Counted from the first letter of the stretch, positions 1-9,726 are shown. The stretch: 64,000 nucleotides of DNA from Chitinophagaceae bacterium (GCA_014379345.1 JACMLY010000095.1:1-64000), one strand, 5' to 3'. Notes: generated from the sequence alone by a model not told the origin. Numbers and translations: made by a program.

Positions 1-2
1 GA

Positions 3-1202
3 CAGGAGCTAATGTATGATGATGTGCGGTTGCTGGGAAACCTCGATTGGTTGCAGCAGGCACGCCGTCATGATATGGCACTCTTAAAAACGATCCATAA
101 AGGATTTCAAATGGATATTGGATTTGCATACAACCAAAATAGTGATGCTTTTGGGATTACAAATACTGCTTACGTTCCGGCGAATATTCCTCTCTTTATC
201 AAAAATTCATTGGGCGTATTGGTCCCCACACCTGCAGGGATTCTTCCGCTGTCAGGCACGGGCAATGCTTCTATTAACAGCTCTAAGACAGGCACACCGG
301 TCTGGACAAATCCTCCCAACACCAACGGCGGCAACCAGGATTATAAAAGCTTTACCAGTGTTTATATTAGCCGGAAGTTCGGCCAGATTAAAGTCTCCGG
401 CCTGTTCTTTAATGACAATTTTGGAAAATACAGATTAGATTCTGTAGGTAGTGCTTCTGCGGGCTATGTTTATGGCAGACGATTCATATCTGCCGGTCCC
501 GGAGATGTTTTCGATTATTCGGGTTTACGTAGGCGCTATACTTATGGATTGATGATCAATCACTCAATTGGCAACAGTTCAGCATTTGGAAAAATTGCTT
601 TACAGGCTGCTTATTATGCACAGTCGGGTAAGAGCCGTGATGGCGTGAAAATGAAACACGCTTTCCATTATACCGCTTCCGCTACTTATCAAAAAGGAAA
701 AATCAGTATTACCCCGGGATACGATGTATTAAGCGGTAACGACGCGTTAACATCTGAAGATGAAAAATTTGATCCCCTATACGGTACTCCCCACCGGCAT
801 TGGGGATATATGGATTATTTCTATACCGGCACAGGGTCGCCGGCCGGAGGGCTGAACAACCCTTACCTGAAATTCAAATATACCGGCACCACTGCCTCCT
901 TCGGCATTGATTTTCACAATTTCTTTTTGAATAGGGATATTAAAAAAGCGGATGGTTCTCTTGTCAGGAGGCAATTGGGAAATGAACTCGATTTTATTTT
1001 TAATTACAACATGAACAAGTTTGCCACCATTGAACTGGGGTATGCGACCATGTTAGCTTCAAAAAGTATGTCATTTGCTAAAGGGCAGGCGACCACTGAT
1101 GATGCCGCTGAAGGTTATAGAAAACGCGGAAGCTGGTTTTATGCGATGCTTCGCATAGCCCCCGATTTTTTTTATTCTAACAATGCAATTGTCAAATTAT
1201 AG
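3..1202 (+). CDS. Alginate-export-family outer membrane porin, 3' part
   Basis: The gene starts before the window: the frame is open from base 3 and codons for Q-E-L precede the first internal Met at base 12. The opening residues, including YDDVRLLGNLDW and ARRHD, match the alginate_exp outer-membrane beta-barrel family (PF13372). The rest is a run of short amphipathic, Tyr- and Gly-rich strands typical of a barrel. In Bacteroidota such proteins often stand next to nitrate transporters and the alginate name is only inherited. Since the NarK-type gene starts 33 bases downstream on the same strand, I infer a porin that lets nitrate or nitrite through the outer membrane. The signal peptide and N-terminal barrel are outside the window. 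Confidence 0.8.
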   Translation, partial: QELMYDDVRLLGNLDWLQQARRHDMALLKTIHKGFQMDIGFAYNQNSDAFGITNTAYVPANIPLFIKNSLGVLVPTPAGILPLSGTGNASINSSKTGTPVWTNPPNTNGGNQDYKSFTSVYISRKFGQIKVSGLFFNDNFGKYRLDSVGSASAGYVYGRRFISAGPGDVFDYSGLRRRYTYGLMINHSIGNSSAFGKIALQAAYYAQSGKSRDGVKMKHAFHYTASATYQKGKISITPGYDVLSGNDALTSEDEKFDPLYGTPHRHWGYMDYFYTGTGSPAGGLNNPYLKFKYTGTTASFGIDFHNFFLNRDIKKADGSLVRRQLGNELDFIFNYNMNKFATIELGYATMLASKSMSFAKGQATTDDAAEGYRKRGSWFYAMLRIAPDFFYSNNAIVKL

Positions 1203-1235
1203 ATCAGTTCTTCAAATTAAAACAGCCGGAAATAT

Positions 1236-2534
1236 ATGAATCAACCACTTCATAGGTTAAACATTTTCAGCATTCGGGGTATTCAGATGCAAACATTCCA
1301 TATTACATGGTTAACTTTTTTTGTTTGTTTTTTTGGATGGTTTGGGATCGCCCCCCTTATGCCGGTGGTTCGGGAAACCCTGCATCTTACAAAAGAACAG
1401 GTTGGAAATATTACGATTGCGTCTGTTTCCGCAACCATTATTGCCAGACTTATTGTCGGACGGCTTTGCGATACGCTGGGTCCGCGATTATCGTATACCA
1501 TTTTGTTGCTTATAGGGTCCGTACCGGTGATATGCATCGGTCTCGCGGATAGTTACGAAAGCTTCCTGCTTTTCAGATTCGCCATTGGAATTATCGGGGC
1601 TTCCTTCGTGATCACCCAATTTCATACTTCGATCATGTTCGCTCCGAACATTGTGGGTACTGCCAATGCGGTTGCAGGCGGATGGGGAAATTTGGGTGGA
1701 GGGGTTACCAATTTGGTTATGCCGCTGATCGCTGCCGCATTTGTCGGATTGGGCTATATCGATAAAGGAAATTCGTGGAGGTATGCCATGATCATACCAG
1801 GCATCTTCTTGCTCATCATGTCGTTTGTTTACTACCGGTATACCAGGGATACACCTGCAGGAAACTACAAAGACATTCAGCGCGATAAACAGGTAAAAAA
1901 GAAAGGCAGCTTCATGATCGCATTGAAAGATTATCGTACATGGGTACTGGCGCTGGCGTACGCTGCGTGCTTCGGAATAGAGATCACCGTTGACAATGTT
2001 GCCGCAATATTTTTTGTTGATCATTATAATGCATCACTCATTGCTGCGGGTGCGCTGGCCGGCATATTTGGATTTATGAACATTTTTGCCCGCGCGCTGG
2101 GTGGCATTTTTAGTGATAAGGTTGGAAAGCGTTATGGATTAAAAGGCAAAGGACTTCTGCTAGCCGCATTCCTGGTTTTAGAAGGCATAGGAATCATATT
2201 ATTTGCCCAGGCCGGCAGCCTGCCGATGGCCATTGCATGCATGTTGTTCTTTGCCCTATTCCTTAAGATGGCTAACGGCGGCACATACTCTATTGTGCCT
2301 TTTATTAATAAAGAAGCCATTGGGAGTGTTGCCGGAATAGTAGGTGCAGGTGGTAATATCGGTGCAATGCTGGTAGGTTTTTTATTCAAATCAAGCAGTA
2401 TCAGTTATGCGCAGGCTTTTTTATATATAGGAATGGGTGTTGCTGCAATTGGATTCATCGTGCTGTTCGTTCATCTAAAACCTGCAAAGAAAGAAGCATT
2501 TGTAATGGCAGAATCTGCTTTGCAAAGAGCATGA
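1236..2534 (+). CDS. narK: NarK/NasA-type nitrate/nitrite MFS transporter
   Basis: A 432-residue inner-membrane carrier of the nitrate/nitrite porter branch of the major facilitator superfamily, with about 12 hydrophobic segments. Both nitrate signature loops are present: GWGNLGGGVTNL near residue 149 and GAGGNIGAML near residue 370. The TM2 region ARLIVGRLCDTLGPR carries the conserved Arg and the MFS loop. It follows the porin by 33 bases and precedes the nitrate reductase by 130 bases on the same strand, so it most likely imports nitrate for assimilation. ATG at 1236 is used; ATG at 1287 (MQTFHITW) is an alternative, since the first 17 residues look dispensable. Antiport of nitrite is also possible. 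Confidence 0.9.
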   Translation: MNQPLHRLNIFSIRGIQMQTFHITWLTFFVCFFGWFGIAPLMPVVRETLHLTKEQVGNITIASVSATIIARLIVGRLCDTLGPRLSYTILLLIGSVPVICIGLADSYESFLLFRFAIGIIGASFVITQFHTSIMFAPNIVGTANAVAGGWGNLGGGVTNLVMPLIAAAFVGLGYIDKGNSWRYAMIIPGIFLLIMSFVYYRYTRDTPAGNYKDIQRDKQVKKKGSFMIALKDYRTWVLALAYAACFGIEITVDNVAAIFFVDHYNASLIAAGALAGIFGFMNIFARALGGIFSDKVGKRYGLKGKGLLLAAFLVLEGIGIILFAQAGSLPMAIACMLFFALFLKMANGGTYSIVPFINKEAIGSVAGIVGAGGNIGAMLVGFLFKSSSISYAQAFLYIGMGVAAIGFIVLFVHLKPAKKEAFVMAESALQRA

Positions 2535-2664
2535 GAATCTTCTGCCGGAAGCAAGAATAGATTTTATTGCAAACGCCGAATGGGGATCAATGGCAAGAGA
2601 TGCAAATAGGAAAATGAGAGTTACATAGAGCAATCCAGGTATTACAATAAAGAATGGAATATTC

Positions 2665-5600
2665 ATGGTGACCAATTCTAAAAATAAATCTTTCACTTCT
2701 ACCTGTTGTTATTGTGGGGTGGGTTGTGGCGTTGTAGTGCACAAGGACAAAAAAGGAAATATTACCCTTGAGGGCGATAAGGATCATCCTGTGAACAAAG
2801 GAATGTTGTGCAGTAAAGGGATAAATCTTCAATATACTGTAAATGATAAGAGTGATCGCTTGCTGTATCCGCAGATGCGCTACAATAAAAACATGCCTCT
2901 TCAAAGAGTTACCTGGGACGATGCCCTGGATCGAACCGCAGCGGTGTTTAAAACGTTTATTGAAAAGTATGGTGCTGATTCAGTGGCTTTTTATATTTCC
3001 GGGCAATGCCTTACAGAAGAGTATTATGTGATCAACAAACTTATTAAAGGCTTTATTGGCAGTAATAATATTGATACCAATTCGCGCCTTTGCATGAGCA
3101 GTGCGGTCGTAGCATACAAAATGTCGCTGGGAGAAGATAGTGTGCCGGTTTGCTATGACGATATTGAGCTGGCCGATTGCTTTTTTGTAACAGGTGCAAA
3201 CCCGTCATGGTGCCATCCGATTATATGGCGACGAATAGAAGCTCATAAGGCCGCTAACCCTCACGTAAAGATCATCGTTGCAGATCCCCGCAAAACAGAT
3301 AGTTGCACAATCGCAGACTTGCATTTACAAATAAATCCCGGAACCGACATTACTCTTAATCACGCTATCGGTCGATGTCTGATCGAGAACGGCGATATTG
3401 ATGTAGAATTCATCAAAAATCACACTGAGGGATTCGACCAATATCAGGAAATTGTTTTCGGGAGAACATTGCTGGAAGCGGCAGAGATCTGCGGAATTTT
3501 ACCGGCAGACATTTTGCTGGCCGCTCAATATATCGGCAATGCAAAAGGATTTCTAACGATGTGGACAATGGGTTTGAATCAAAGCGCTACGGGGGTTAAC
3601 AAAAATCTGAGTTTAATCAATCTCAACCTCATTACCGGACATATCGGCAAACCCGGCTCCGGTCCTTTTTCACTGACCGGCCAGCCGAATGCGATGGGTG
3701 GACGCGAAGTAGGAGGGCTTTCAAATTTATTGCCGGCACATCGCAATCTCGCCAATCCCCAACATCGGGAAGAGGTACAAAAATTCTGGGGGGGAACTGT
3801 TATTTCTGATAAGCCGGGATTATCCGCTACTGAAATGTTTGAAGCGCTGAATGATGGCCGGTTAAAAGCGATCTGGATCATTTGTACAAATCCGTTGGTT
3901 AGCTTACCTAATGTAAAGATCGCCGAAGCAGGACTGAAAAAAGCAAAATTTGTAGTTGTACAGGAAATAAGCACCAAACCGGAAACACTACAGTATGCTG
4001 ATGTGATTTTGCCCGCGGCAACATGGGCTGAGAAAGAGGGTACAATGACGAATAGTGAACGCCGCATCAGTTACCTGAATAAAATTGTAGAGCCACCCGG
4101 TGAAGCATTGCCAGATACCCAGATTATTTACCGCTTTGCACAAAAAATGGGCTATAAAGGTTTCGACTATGCAGATTATAACGCAATCTATAAAGAGCAT
4201 GCAGCATTAACGGCAGGAACAAATATTGATATCAGCGGGTTGGATCATTCACTCCTGAAAGAAAAGAAAACCGTTCAATGGCCCTTTACAAAAGACGACA
4301 AAGAAAAAGGAACAAGCAGGTTATTTACTGATAAAGTGTTTCATACACCTTCTTCTAAAGCAATTATCCATGGCGTGTCGGATGCCATAACAAGTGAAAA
4401 GCCAAACGCAGATTTTCCTTTGATACTCACGACAGGCCGTATCCGCGATCAATGGCACACCATGAGTAAGACAGGGAAGGTAAACAAGTTGAAGAGGCAT
4501 ATATCGAAAGCATACCTGGAGATCCACCCTGCAGATGCACGACGACTGGGTATCGCTGATGAATCATTGGTGCTTGTGAGCTCTCGCAGAGGCGAAGTAA
4601 GAGTGAAAGCGAAGGTCAGCGCCGGTATAAAAAAAGGAGTCGTTTTTCTGCCAATGCATTGGGGTAAAATTTTGGGAAATGATCTGAATAGGACCAATAA
4701 TATCACGAGTGATCTGGTAGACCCGCTTTCCAAAGAGCCAGACTTCAAATTTTGCGCCGTAAAAGTGGAAAAATATAAGAAGCAAAAGCAGCGGATCGTA
4801 ATCATTGGAGCCGGCGCCGGAGCTTATGGATTTGTACAGTCATACCGCGTAATTAATGAAGACGACGAGATCATCATTTTCAGCAAAGAATTTTTTCCTT
4901 TTTATAACCGCGTGATGTTACCGGATTATATCAGCGGCACTCAATCATGGGATCAGTTGGTTAAAATGAAAGAATCGGAAGAGCCTGGTTATAATATAAA
5001 AGTGCACAAAGGAGTGAGTATAGAAAAAATAGACCGTGAAAATAAATGTGTTTTTGATTCTGCCGGACAGATCACCTACTATGATATTTTGATCATGGCA
5101 ACTGGAAGCCGCGCCGCCATACCAAAAAATGTTCCGCAACTTCCTGGAATTTTCACCATGAGAAGCCGCATTGATGCCGATAATTTTAAAAATCATATTT
5201 CGAAGAATGCGCATGTGGTGATTGTGGGTGGAGGGCTGCTCGGGCTGGAAATGGCTGCCTCTTTGCGTGAGATAAATGTAAGGATCACCATCGTACAAAG
5301 AATATCGCGATTCCTTGACAGGCAGCTGGATCCCCTGGGGAGCCAGCTTCTGCATGAAGAAATGGTTGACCAGGGCTGCGATATTTATTATGATGACGAA
5401 GTGCAGCTTTTCTATGGGCAGCAAAGCCTTGCCGGCATTCGATTGAAGAGTGGCCGACATATCGAATGTGATGCGATGGTAATTGCTATTGGGACCATTC
5501 CAAATATTGAACTGGCAAAAGAATGCGGTTTGCTTTGTCAGCGTGGCGTAATCGTAAATGAGAGGTTGCAGACCAATGATCCTTCCATTTTTGCGCTTGG

Positions 5601-6198
5601 AGAAATTGCAGAATTCAGGGGTTTCCTTTATGGTATTACAGCCGCAGCCGAGCAACAGGCAGCAGTAGTCGCCGATTTCATCAGTGGCGATATTTCAAGT
5701 TATTACACAGAAAGTTTGCTGATGAACATTATTAAGATTCATGGGTTCGATTTGTGCAGTATGGGAATACCCGAATGTCCGAATGATACCGAATATGAAG
5801 AAATTATATTTATTGATAAATCAGCGCGCTATTACAAAAAATGCATTATTCACCAGGACAGGCTGGTGGGAGCTATCCTGATAGGTGATAAGACCGAGTT
5901 CCAGGAGTTCCGGGAATTAATTGCAAATAAGATCGAGCTGAGCACCAAGAGGCTGCAATTATTAAGGAGTGGAAAAAAGGCCGAGCCTGTTTTGGGAAAG
6001 CTGGTATGTAGTTGTAACAATGTGGGTGTTGAAAATTTAAAAAAGAACATTGATGATGGATGTTCGAATTTACAAGATCTCTGTGCAATTACGGGTGCAG
6101 GAACCGGATGCGGATCCTGCAGACCCGAAGTACAGAGAATACTTGAAAATTGCACCAGAACATTGAATGGGGAGTGGGCAATGTTGAATCGTGAATGA
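2665..6198 (+). CDS. Assimilatory nitrate reductase fused to NAD(P)H/FAD and BFD domains
   Basis: One 1177-residue polypeptide holding a whole electron path. Residues 1 to about 690 are a molybdopterin oxidoreductase: [4Fe-4S] ligands C14, C17, C21 and C49, and C143 in NSRLCMSSAV as the likely Mo ligand. Residues about 709-1100 are a NirB-like FAD/NAD(P)H oxidoreductase with Rossmann motifs IVIIGAGAGA (about 711) and VVIVGGGLLGLEMA (about 850). Residues about 1112-1160 are a BFD-like [2Fe-2S] domain with C-S-C and GCGSC. NAD(P)H electrons should pass through FAD and FeS to Mo and reduce nitrate to nitrite in the cytoplasm. Usual NasA/NarB proteins lack the middle domain, which is normally a separate subunit. 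The transporter lies upstream and cofactor genes downstream. The nitrite-reducing enzyme is not in the window. Confidence 0.9.
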   Translation: MVTNSKNKSFTSTCCYCGVGCGVVVHKDKKGNITLEGDKDHPVNKGMLCSKGINLQYTVNDKSDRLLYPQMRYNKNMPLQRVTWDDALDRTAAVFKTFIEKYGADSVAFYISGQCLTEEYYVINKLIKGFIGSNNIDTNSRLCMSSAVVAYKMSLGEDSVPVCYDDIELADCFFVTGANPSWCHPIIWRRIEAHKAANPHVKIIVADPRKTDSCTIADLHLQINPGTDITLNHAIGRCLIENGDIDVEFIKNHTEGFDQYQEIVFGRTLLEAAEICGILPADILLAAQYIGNAKGFLTMWTMGLNQSATGVNKNLSLINLNLITGHIGKPGSGPFSLTGQPNAMGGREVGGLSNLLPAHRNLANPQHREEVQKFWGGTVISDKPGLSATEMFEALNDGRLKAIWIICTNPLVSLPNVKIAEAGLKKAKFVVVQEISTKPETLQYADVILPAATWAEKEGTMTNSERRISYLNKIVEPPGEALPDTQIIYRFAQKMGYKGFDYADYNAIYKEHAALTAGTNIDISGLDHSLLKEKKTVQWPFTKDDKEKGTSRLFTDKVFHTPSSKAIIHGVSDAITSEKPNADFPLILTTGRIRDQWHTMSKTGKVNKLKRHISKAYLEIHPADARRLGIADESLVLVSSRRGEVRVKAKVSAGIKKGVVFLPMHWGKILGNDLNRTNNITSDLVDPLSKEPDFKFCAVKVEKYKKQKQRIVIIGAGAGAYGFVQSYRVINEDDEIIIFSKEFFPFYNRVMLPDYISGTQSWDQLVKMKESEEPGYNIKVHKGVSIEKIDRENKCVFDSAGQITYYDILIMATGSRAAIPKNVPQLPGIFTMRSRIDADNFKNHISKNAHVVIVGGGLLGLEMAASLREINVRITIVQRISRFLDRQLDPLGSQLLHEEMVDQGCDIYYDDEVQLFYGQQSLAGIRLKSGRHIECDAMVIAIGTIPNIELAKECGLLCQRGVIVNERLQTNDPSIFALGEIAEFRGFLYGITAAAEQQAAVVADFISGDISSYYTESLLMNIIKIHGFDLCSMGIPECPNDTEYEEIIFIDKSARYYKKCIIHQDRLVGAILIGDKTEFQEFRELIANKIELSTKRLQLLRSGKKAEPVLGKLVCSCNNVGVENLKKNIDDGCSNLQDLCAITGAGTGCGSCRPEVQRILENCTRTLNGEWAMLNRE

Positions 6199-6290
6199 TA
6201 GTATGATGCAGTTCAAGGAGAAGCTCCCTGGTGTCGCGGAATGACAGCTTATCAAAACAGATGACTGGTCAGTATTGATAAAAAAAAACA

Positions 6291-7784
6291 ATGATTCGAA
6301 GAAATCATACCATAAAAATAAACCTGCCTGGTGGAATAGTTTCTGCCGGGGACTTGTTCTCAATTGTTACAGCCGCTGAAAAAGCAAGAGTGATCGATGT
6401 GCAGTTTGGAACAAGACAGCAGATTATTTTAAAAGTTGCAGATCAGTATGTTCAGGAACTGACCGGCTCGCTTCAAGTCTCACAGATACAATTTGAGGTC
6501 AACAGCGATCGTTTTCCGAACATCGTAAGCTCTTATGTAACTGAAAATGTTTTTGGCAATTCAAACTGGCTAAGCGAAGGAGTTTACAAGGATATTCTCG
6601 ATGGATTTGATTACAAGCCTGCACTGAAAATAAATATTGTCGACGGTGACCAGACCTTCGTTCCTTTTTTTACCGGCAATATCAATTTCATTTCGGCTGC
6701 GGCGGGTAATTATTGGCATTTGTATATTCGGTTCCCTAAAACAACTATCATATTCAGATGGAAAGAAATAGTTTATTCCCAGGACATACCGCGGATAAGC
6801 AAGGCAATTGAGGAAAAGATATTTTTACATAAAAGCGTATTCTTCGCACGGAACGCGGCAGATGGCAATGAACTGTATTCAATGATACAATCAGCACATC
6901 ATTTTGTATATGGAAGCGTTAAGGAAGATCTGCATCTCCCGGATTTTACCCTTCCATACTATGAAGGATTCAACATGTACGACAATAAAAGCTGGCTCGG
7001 GATCTATAGAAGGGACGAATTGTTCAGTCTTAATTTTCTAAAAGATGCCTGCATGATCTGCATGCAGACCAAGGTGGGGCAGCTATACACCACTCCCTGG
7101 AAATCACTGATCATAAAAGGAATTGAACATGCAGATAGAAAAATCTGGGATTATGTATTGGGGAAATACCGAATCAATGTACGCCATGCATCCAACGAGT
7201 TAAACTGGCAAATTGAAGACAATTGCGAAGAAGGATTAAACTTGAAACGATATCTTATCCGTCAATTCGATAAAGAAGATGTAAGAACATTCGGTTTATG
7301 CTTTGCCATTAAAACCCAACCTAATACCGGGCTATTTGGTTCGATCATCATTCGCAAACTGATCAATGAATCAGCCAATCAAAGAAAAAACTTAGATCGT
7401 TACGATATTCTCTACACAAAAGATTTCAATCCCAACTCAAAGGATTTTATTCTTTTCCGGAAAAATATTGAAAAGGAAAACCTGGGGATTTACCTGGTTT
7501 CGCTATGCAAACATTTTTACGAACTTGAGAGTAAAGAAGAGCTGATTGTGCACGCAATTTACCGGCAGGGCGCTTTACTGGATGACAGTTCATTGGCGCC
7601 ATCAATAACAATTTTCCAGTGCCGGCACTGTTTGAGCGTTTATGATACACTCTACGGGGATGAGGTAAACGCAATAGCGCCAGGGACAATATTCGCCGAT
7701 ATTCCAGCCGCCTATGAATGTCCAACCTGCAATGCGCCCAAAGATGATTTTGTAGAGATTAAAAAAATGTCTTTAATTGTATAG
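6291..7784 (+). CDS. Rubredoxin fused to degenerate nitrite/sulfite reductase-like protein
   Basis: A 497-residue protein. The N-terminus (about 10-75, with LPGGIVSAGDLFSI and FGTRQQI) resembles the ferredoxin-like half domain of sirohaem nitrite/sulfite reductases. The C-terminus (about 441-494) is a full rubredoxin, with CRHC, then YGD, PGT.F.DIP and CPTCNAPKDDF. The sirohaem/[4Fe-4S] ligand pattern of active reductases (C-x5-C followed by C-x3-C) is not visible; the closest is CMIC (C254, C257), with isolated cysteines elsewhere. It may therefore be an electron carrier or assembly partner rather than a nitrite reductase. It lies 92 bases after the nitrate reductase and abuts the next gene (TAG then ATG). 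The role in nitrate assimilation is inferred from position. Confidence 0.75.
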   Translation: MIRRNHTIKINLPGGIVSAGDLFSIVTAAEKARVIDVQFGTRQQIILKVADQYVQELTGSLQVSQIQFEVNSDRFPNIVSSYVTENVFGNSNWLSEGVYKDILDGFDYKPALKINIVDGDQTFVPFFTGNINFISAAAGNYWHLYIRFPKTTIIFRWKEIVYSQDIPRISKAIEEKIFLHKSVFFARNAADGNELYSMIQSAHHFVYGSVKEDLHLPDFTLPYYEGFNMYDNKSWLGIYRRDELFSLNFLKDACMICMQTKVGQLYTTPWKSLIIKGIEHADRKIWDYVLGKYRINVRHASNELNWQIEDNCEEGLNLKRYLIRQFDKEDVRTFGLCFAIKTQPNTGLFGSIIIRKLINESANQRKNLDRYDILYTKDFNPNSKDFILFRKNIEKENLGIYLVSLCKHFYELESKEELIVHAIYRQGALLDDSSLAPSITIFQCRHCLSVYDTLYGDEVNAIAPGTIFADIPAAYECPTCNAPKDDFVEIKKMSLIV

Positions 7785-8519
7785 ATGAATCCCGATCTGC
7801 TAATTGCTTTGTGTTTATTGATAGTGGCCTTCCTGTATGCTTCGGTGGGTCACGGTGGCGCCAGCGGCTATATTGCCATCATGTCTATTTTCAATATATC
7901 GGTCGACACGTACAAACCGCTTGTACTGATATTAAATATATTTATCGCAGGTATTGCATTTGTACAATTCTACAGGGCAGGTTATTTTAAATGGTCTATG
8001 TGCTGGCCTTTTTTAATTACCAGCATCCCTTTTGCCTTTTTGGGTTCAAAGATGGCGGTGCACAGTGATGTTTACAATTTGTTATTGGGTATAGCATTGA
8101 TCTTTCCAGTTATAAGGTTGCTGGGGTTTAATCCTAAAGAAAAGAAAGAGATCAGGAGCATGCCGGTTGTCTGGGCACTGTTAATCGGTGCATTCATCGG
8201 GTTTATAGCCGGGTTGTTGAATATCGGAGGCGGCATTTTTTTAAGCCCGGTCTTAATTTTAATGGCCTGGGCGAACGCAAAAGAGGCTGCAGCCATATCC
8301 AGCCTGTTTATCGTTTGCAATTCACTCTCGGGCCTGGTTGCAAGCACAAATCTTCAATTTTCATTCAATACAACGTTCTACCTTTGGCTGGCGGCAGCTA
8401 TGGCTGGCGGTATCGTCGGTTCGTGGTTTGGAAGTCGCAATTTTAAACTCATTACTGTACAATACATTTTAGCAAGTGTATTAAGTATAGCTTGTGTTAA
8501 ACTAATCTTCCTGATGTAA
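7785..8519 (+). CDS. TauE/SafE family anion permease
   Basis: A 244-residue inner-membrane protein with about seven to eight hydrophobic segments. It shows family-type loops: ASVGHGGASGYIA near the N-terminus, and a second half starting AGLLNIGGGIFLSPVL, reflecting the internal duplication of TauE/SafE proteins. The family moves sulfite, sulfonates or other organic anions, usually outwards. The start codon follows the previous stop directly and the stop shares one base with the moaA start (TAATG), so it is translationally linked within the nitrate/molybdenum cofactor block. The substrate is not shown by the sequence. Nitrite, sulfite or molybdate are guesses from context. Confidence 0.8.
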   Translation: MNPDLLIALCLLIVAFLYASVGHGGASGYIAIMSIFNISVDTYKPLVLILNIFIAGIAFVQFYRAGYFKWSMCWPFLITSIPFAFLGSKMAVHSDVYNLLLGIALIFPVIRLLGFNPKEKKEIRSMPVVWALLIGAFIGFIAGLLNIGGGIFLSPVLILMAWANAKEAAAISSLFIVCNSLSGLVASTNLQFSFNTTFYLWLAAAMAGGIVGSWFGSRNFKLITVQYILASVLSIACVKLIFLM

Positions 8520-9472
8520 TGAACGAAATAACAGATCAATATGGAAGAACTTTTAAGACGCTCCGGGTAAGCTTGTTGAGCCGATGCAACCTGGGATGTG
8601 TATACTGTAGTTTAGCTGATGATAAAATAAAAAATAATCCTGTTCCCGAAAATTTGATGGCTGTTGATGACCTGTTGCAACTTATAGAGCGGATCCATTC
8701 AGCAGTTCAACTTGAAACGATCCGGCTTACGGGTGGGGAACCGTTACTTTATCCTGATCTGATTCAGGTTATTTCGGGTTTGAAGGCAATCGGTATTTCG
8801 GAAATTAAATTGACCACCAATGGCTTTTTACTGGAAAGAATGGCAATGGCAATGAGGCTGGCAGGCATGAAATCCATTAATGTATCACTGGATGCAATGG
8901 ATGAAGATATTTTCTTTTTAATGAGTAAACGGAACGATGTGCAACGGATCTTACAGGGTATTGAAACTGCTGTTGCAGCTGGGCTGGAGGTAAAGATCAA
9001 TACCGTATTGATGAAGGGGATCAATGACTCACAACTTGTTCCCTTATTAGAATATGCTTTTGAAAAGAGGATCACTATTCGTTTCCTCGAGATAATGGCG
9101 ATGGGTCATTTGCATCAGCAGTCGGGAAAATATCTTTTTACGCAGCAGGAAATCCTCGATGTGATTCAGGCCCGCTATGAATTTTCACGGCTCGAACGAA
9201 GCAATTCTTCCACTTCAAATTACTGGCAAACAAAACAGGGGAATCTATTTGGCATTATCGCCAATGAAAGCGAACCATTTTGTCATGATTGTAATCGCCT
9301 GCGGCTAGACAGCCATGGAAATATCTATGGCTGTTTAAGCAATAACCATCCTATTTCGTTGAATGGGGTTAATAATATACAGTTTAGGGAAAAATTGCTG
9401 GAGGCATTATTGCAAAAACAGTCGGTTCGCTTTACAGGAAGTGAATTGAGTATGCTAAATATTGGCGGATAG
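8519..9472 (+). CDS. moaA: GTP 3',8-cyclase MoaA
   Basis: Radical SAM enzyme for the first step of molybdenum cofactor synthesis, converting GTP to (8S)-3',8-cyclo-7,8-dihydroguanosine 5'-triphosphate. The N-terminal SAM cluster is CNLGCVYC (C23, C27, C30). The C-terminal [4Fe-4S] cluster that binds GTP is CHDCNRLRLD followed by YGC. The chain ends in GG (LSMLNIGG), the double glycine that MoaA inserts into its own active site. Length of 317 residues is normal. The start overlaps the previous stop by one base. Together with MoaD and MoaE it supplies the cofactor for the nitrate reductase upstream. No moaC was found in the window. Confidence 0.95.
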   Translation: MNEITDQYGRTFKTLRVSLLSRCNLGCVYCSLADDKIKNNPVPENLMAVDDLLQLIERIHSAVQLETIRLTGGEPLLYPDLIQVISGLKAIGISEIKLTTNGFLLERMAMAMRLAGMKSINVSLDAMDEDIFFLMSKRNDVQRILQGIETAVAAGLEVKINTVLMKGINDSQLVPLLEYAFEKRITIRFLEIMAMGHLHQQSGKYLFTQQEILDVIQARYEFSRLERSNSSTSNYWQTKQGNLFGIIANESEPFCHDCNRLRLDSHGNIYGCLSNNHPISLNGVNNIQFREKLLEALLQKQSVRFTGSELSMLNIGG

Positions 9473-9492
9473 AGATACTAAAAAAATATCTT

Positions 9493-9726
9493 ATGAAAGT
9501 GCAGGTTTTTGCAGTATTGAAAGATCATTTCGACAAGGAATTTGAAGTTCATGCAAATATTTCAAATGCACAGGAGTTAAAAAATTTTTTAATTCAGTCG
9601 AGACCGGAAACAAAAAATATCCTCAACAATTGCCGTTTTGCGGTGGATGATGAATTTGTTGAGATGAATTTTAAATTGAAAATCGATGATACCATTGCAA
9701 TCATACCACCCAGTAGCGGAGGATAG
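9493..9726 (+). CDS. moaD: Molybdopterin synthase small subunit MoaD
   Basis: A 77-residue ubiquitin-fold protein ending in IIPPSSGG. The C-terminal Gly-Gly is the site that is adenylated and thiocarboxylated so that MoaD can donate sulfur to cyclic pyranopterin. The N-terminus MKVQVFAVLKDHF is typical of the family. It starts 20 bases after moaA. Its last 41 bases are read a second time, in another frame, as the beginning of moaE, which should couple the two subunits at close to equal amounts. The MoeB-type activating enzyme is not in this window. Confidence 0.93.
   Translation: MKVQVFAVLKDHFDKEFEVHANISNAQELKNFLIQSRPETKNILNNCRFAVDDEFVEMNFKLKIDDTIAIIPPSSGG

Noticed and set aside
6291-7784. 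Active sirohaem nitrite reductase
   Set aside because: The sirohaem/[4Fe-4S] cysteine pattern is missing, so this was not called as the nitrite reductase of the pathway.
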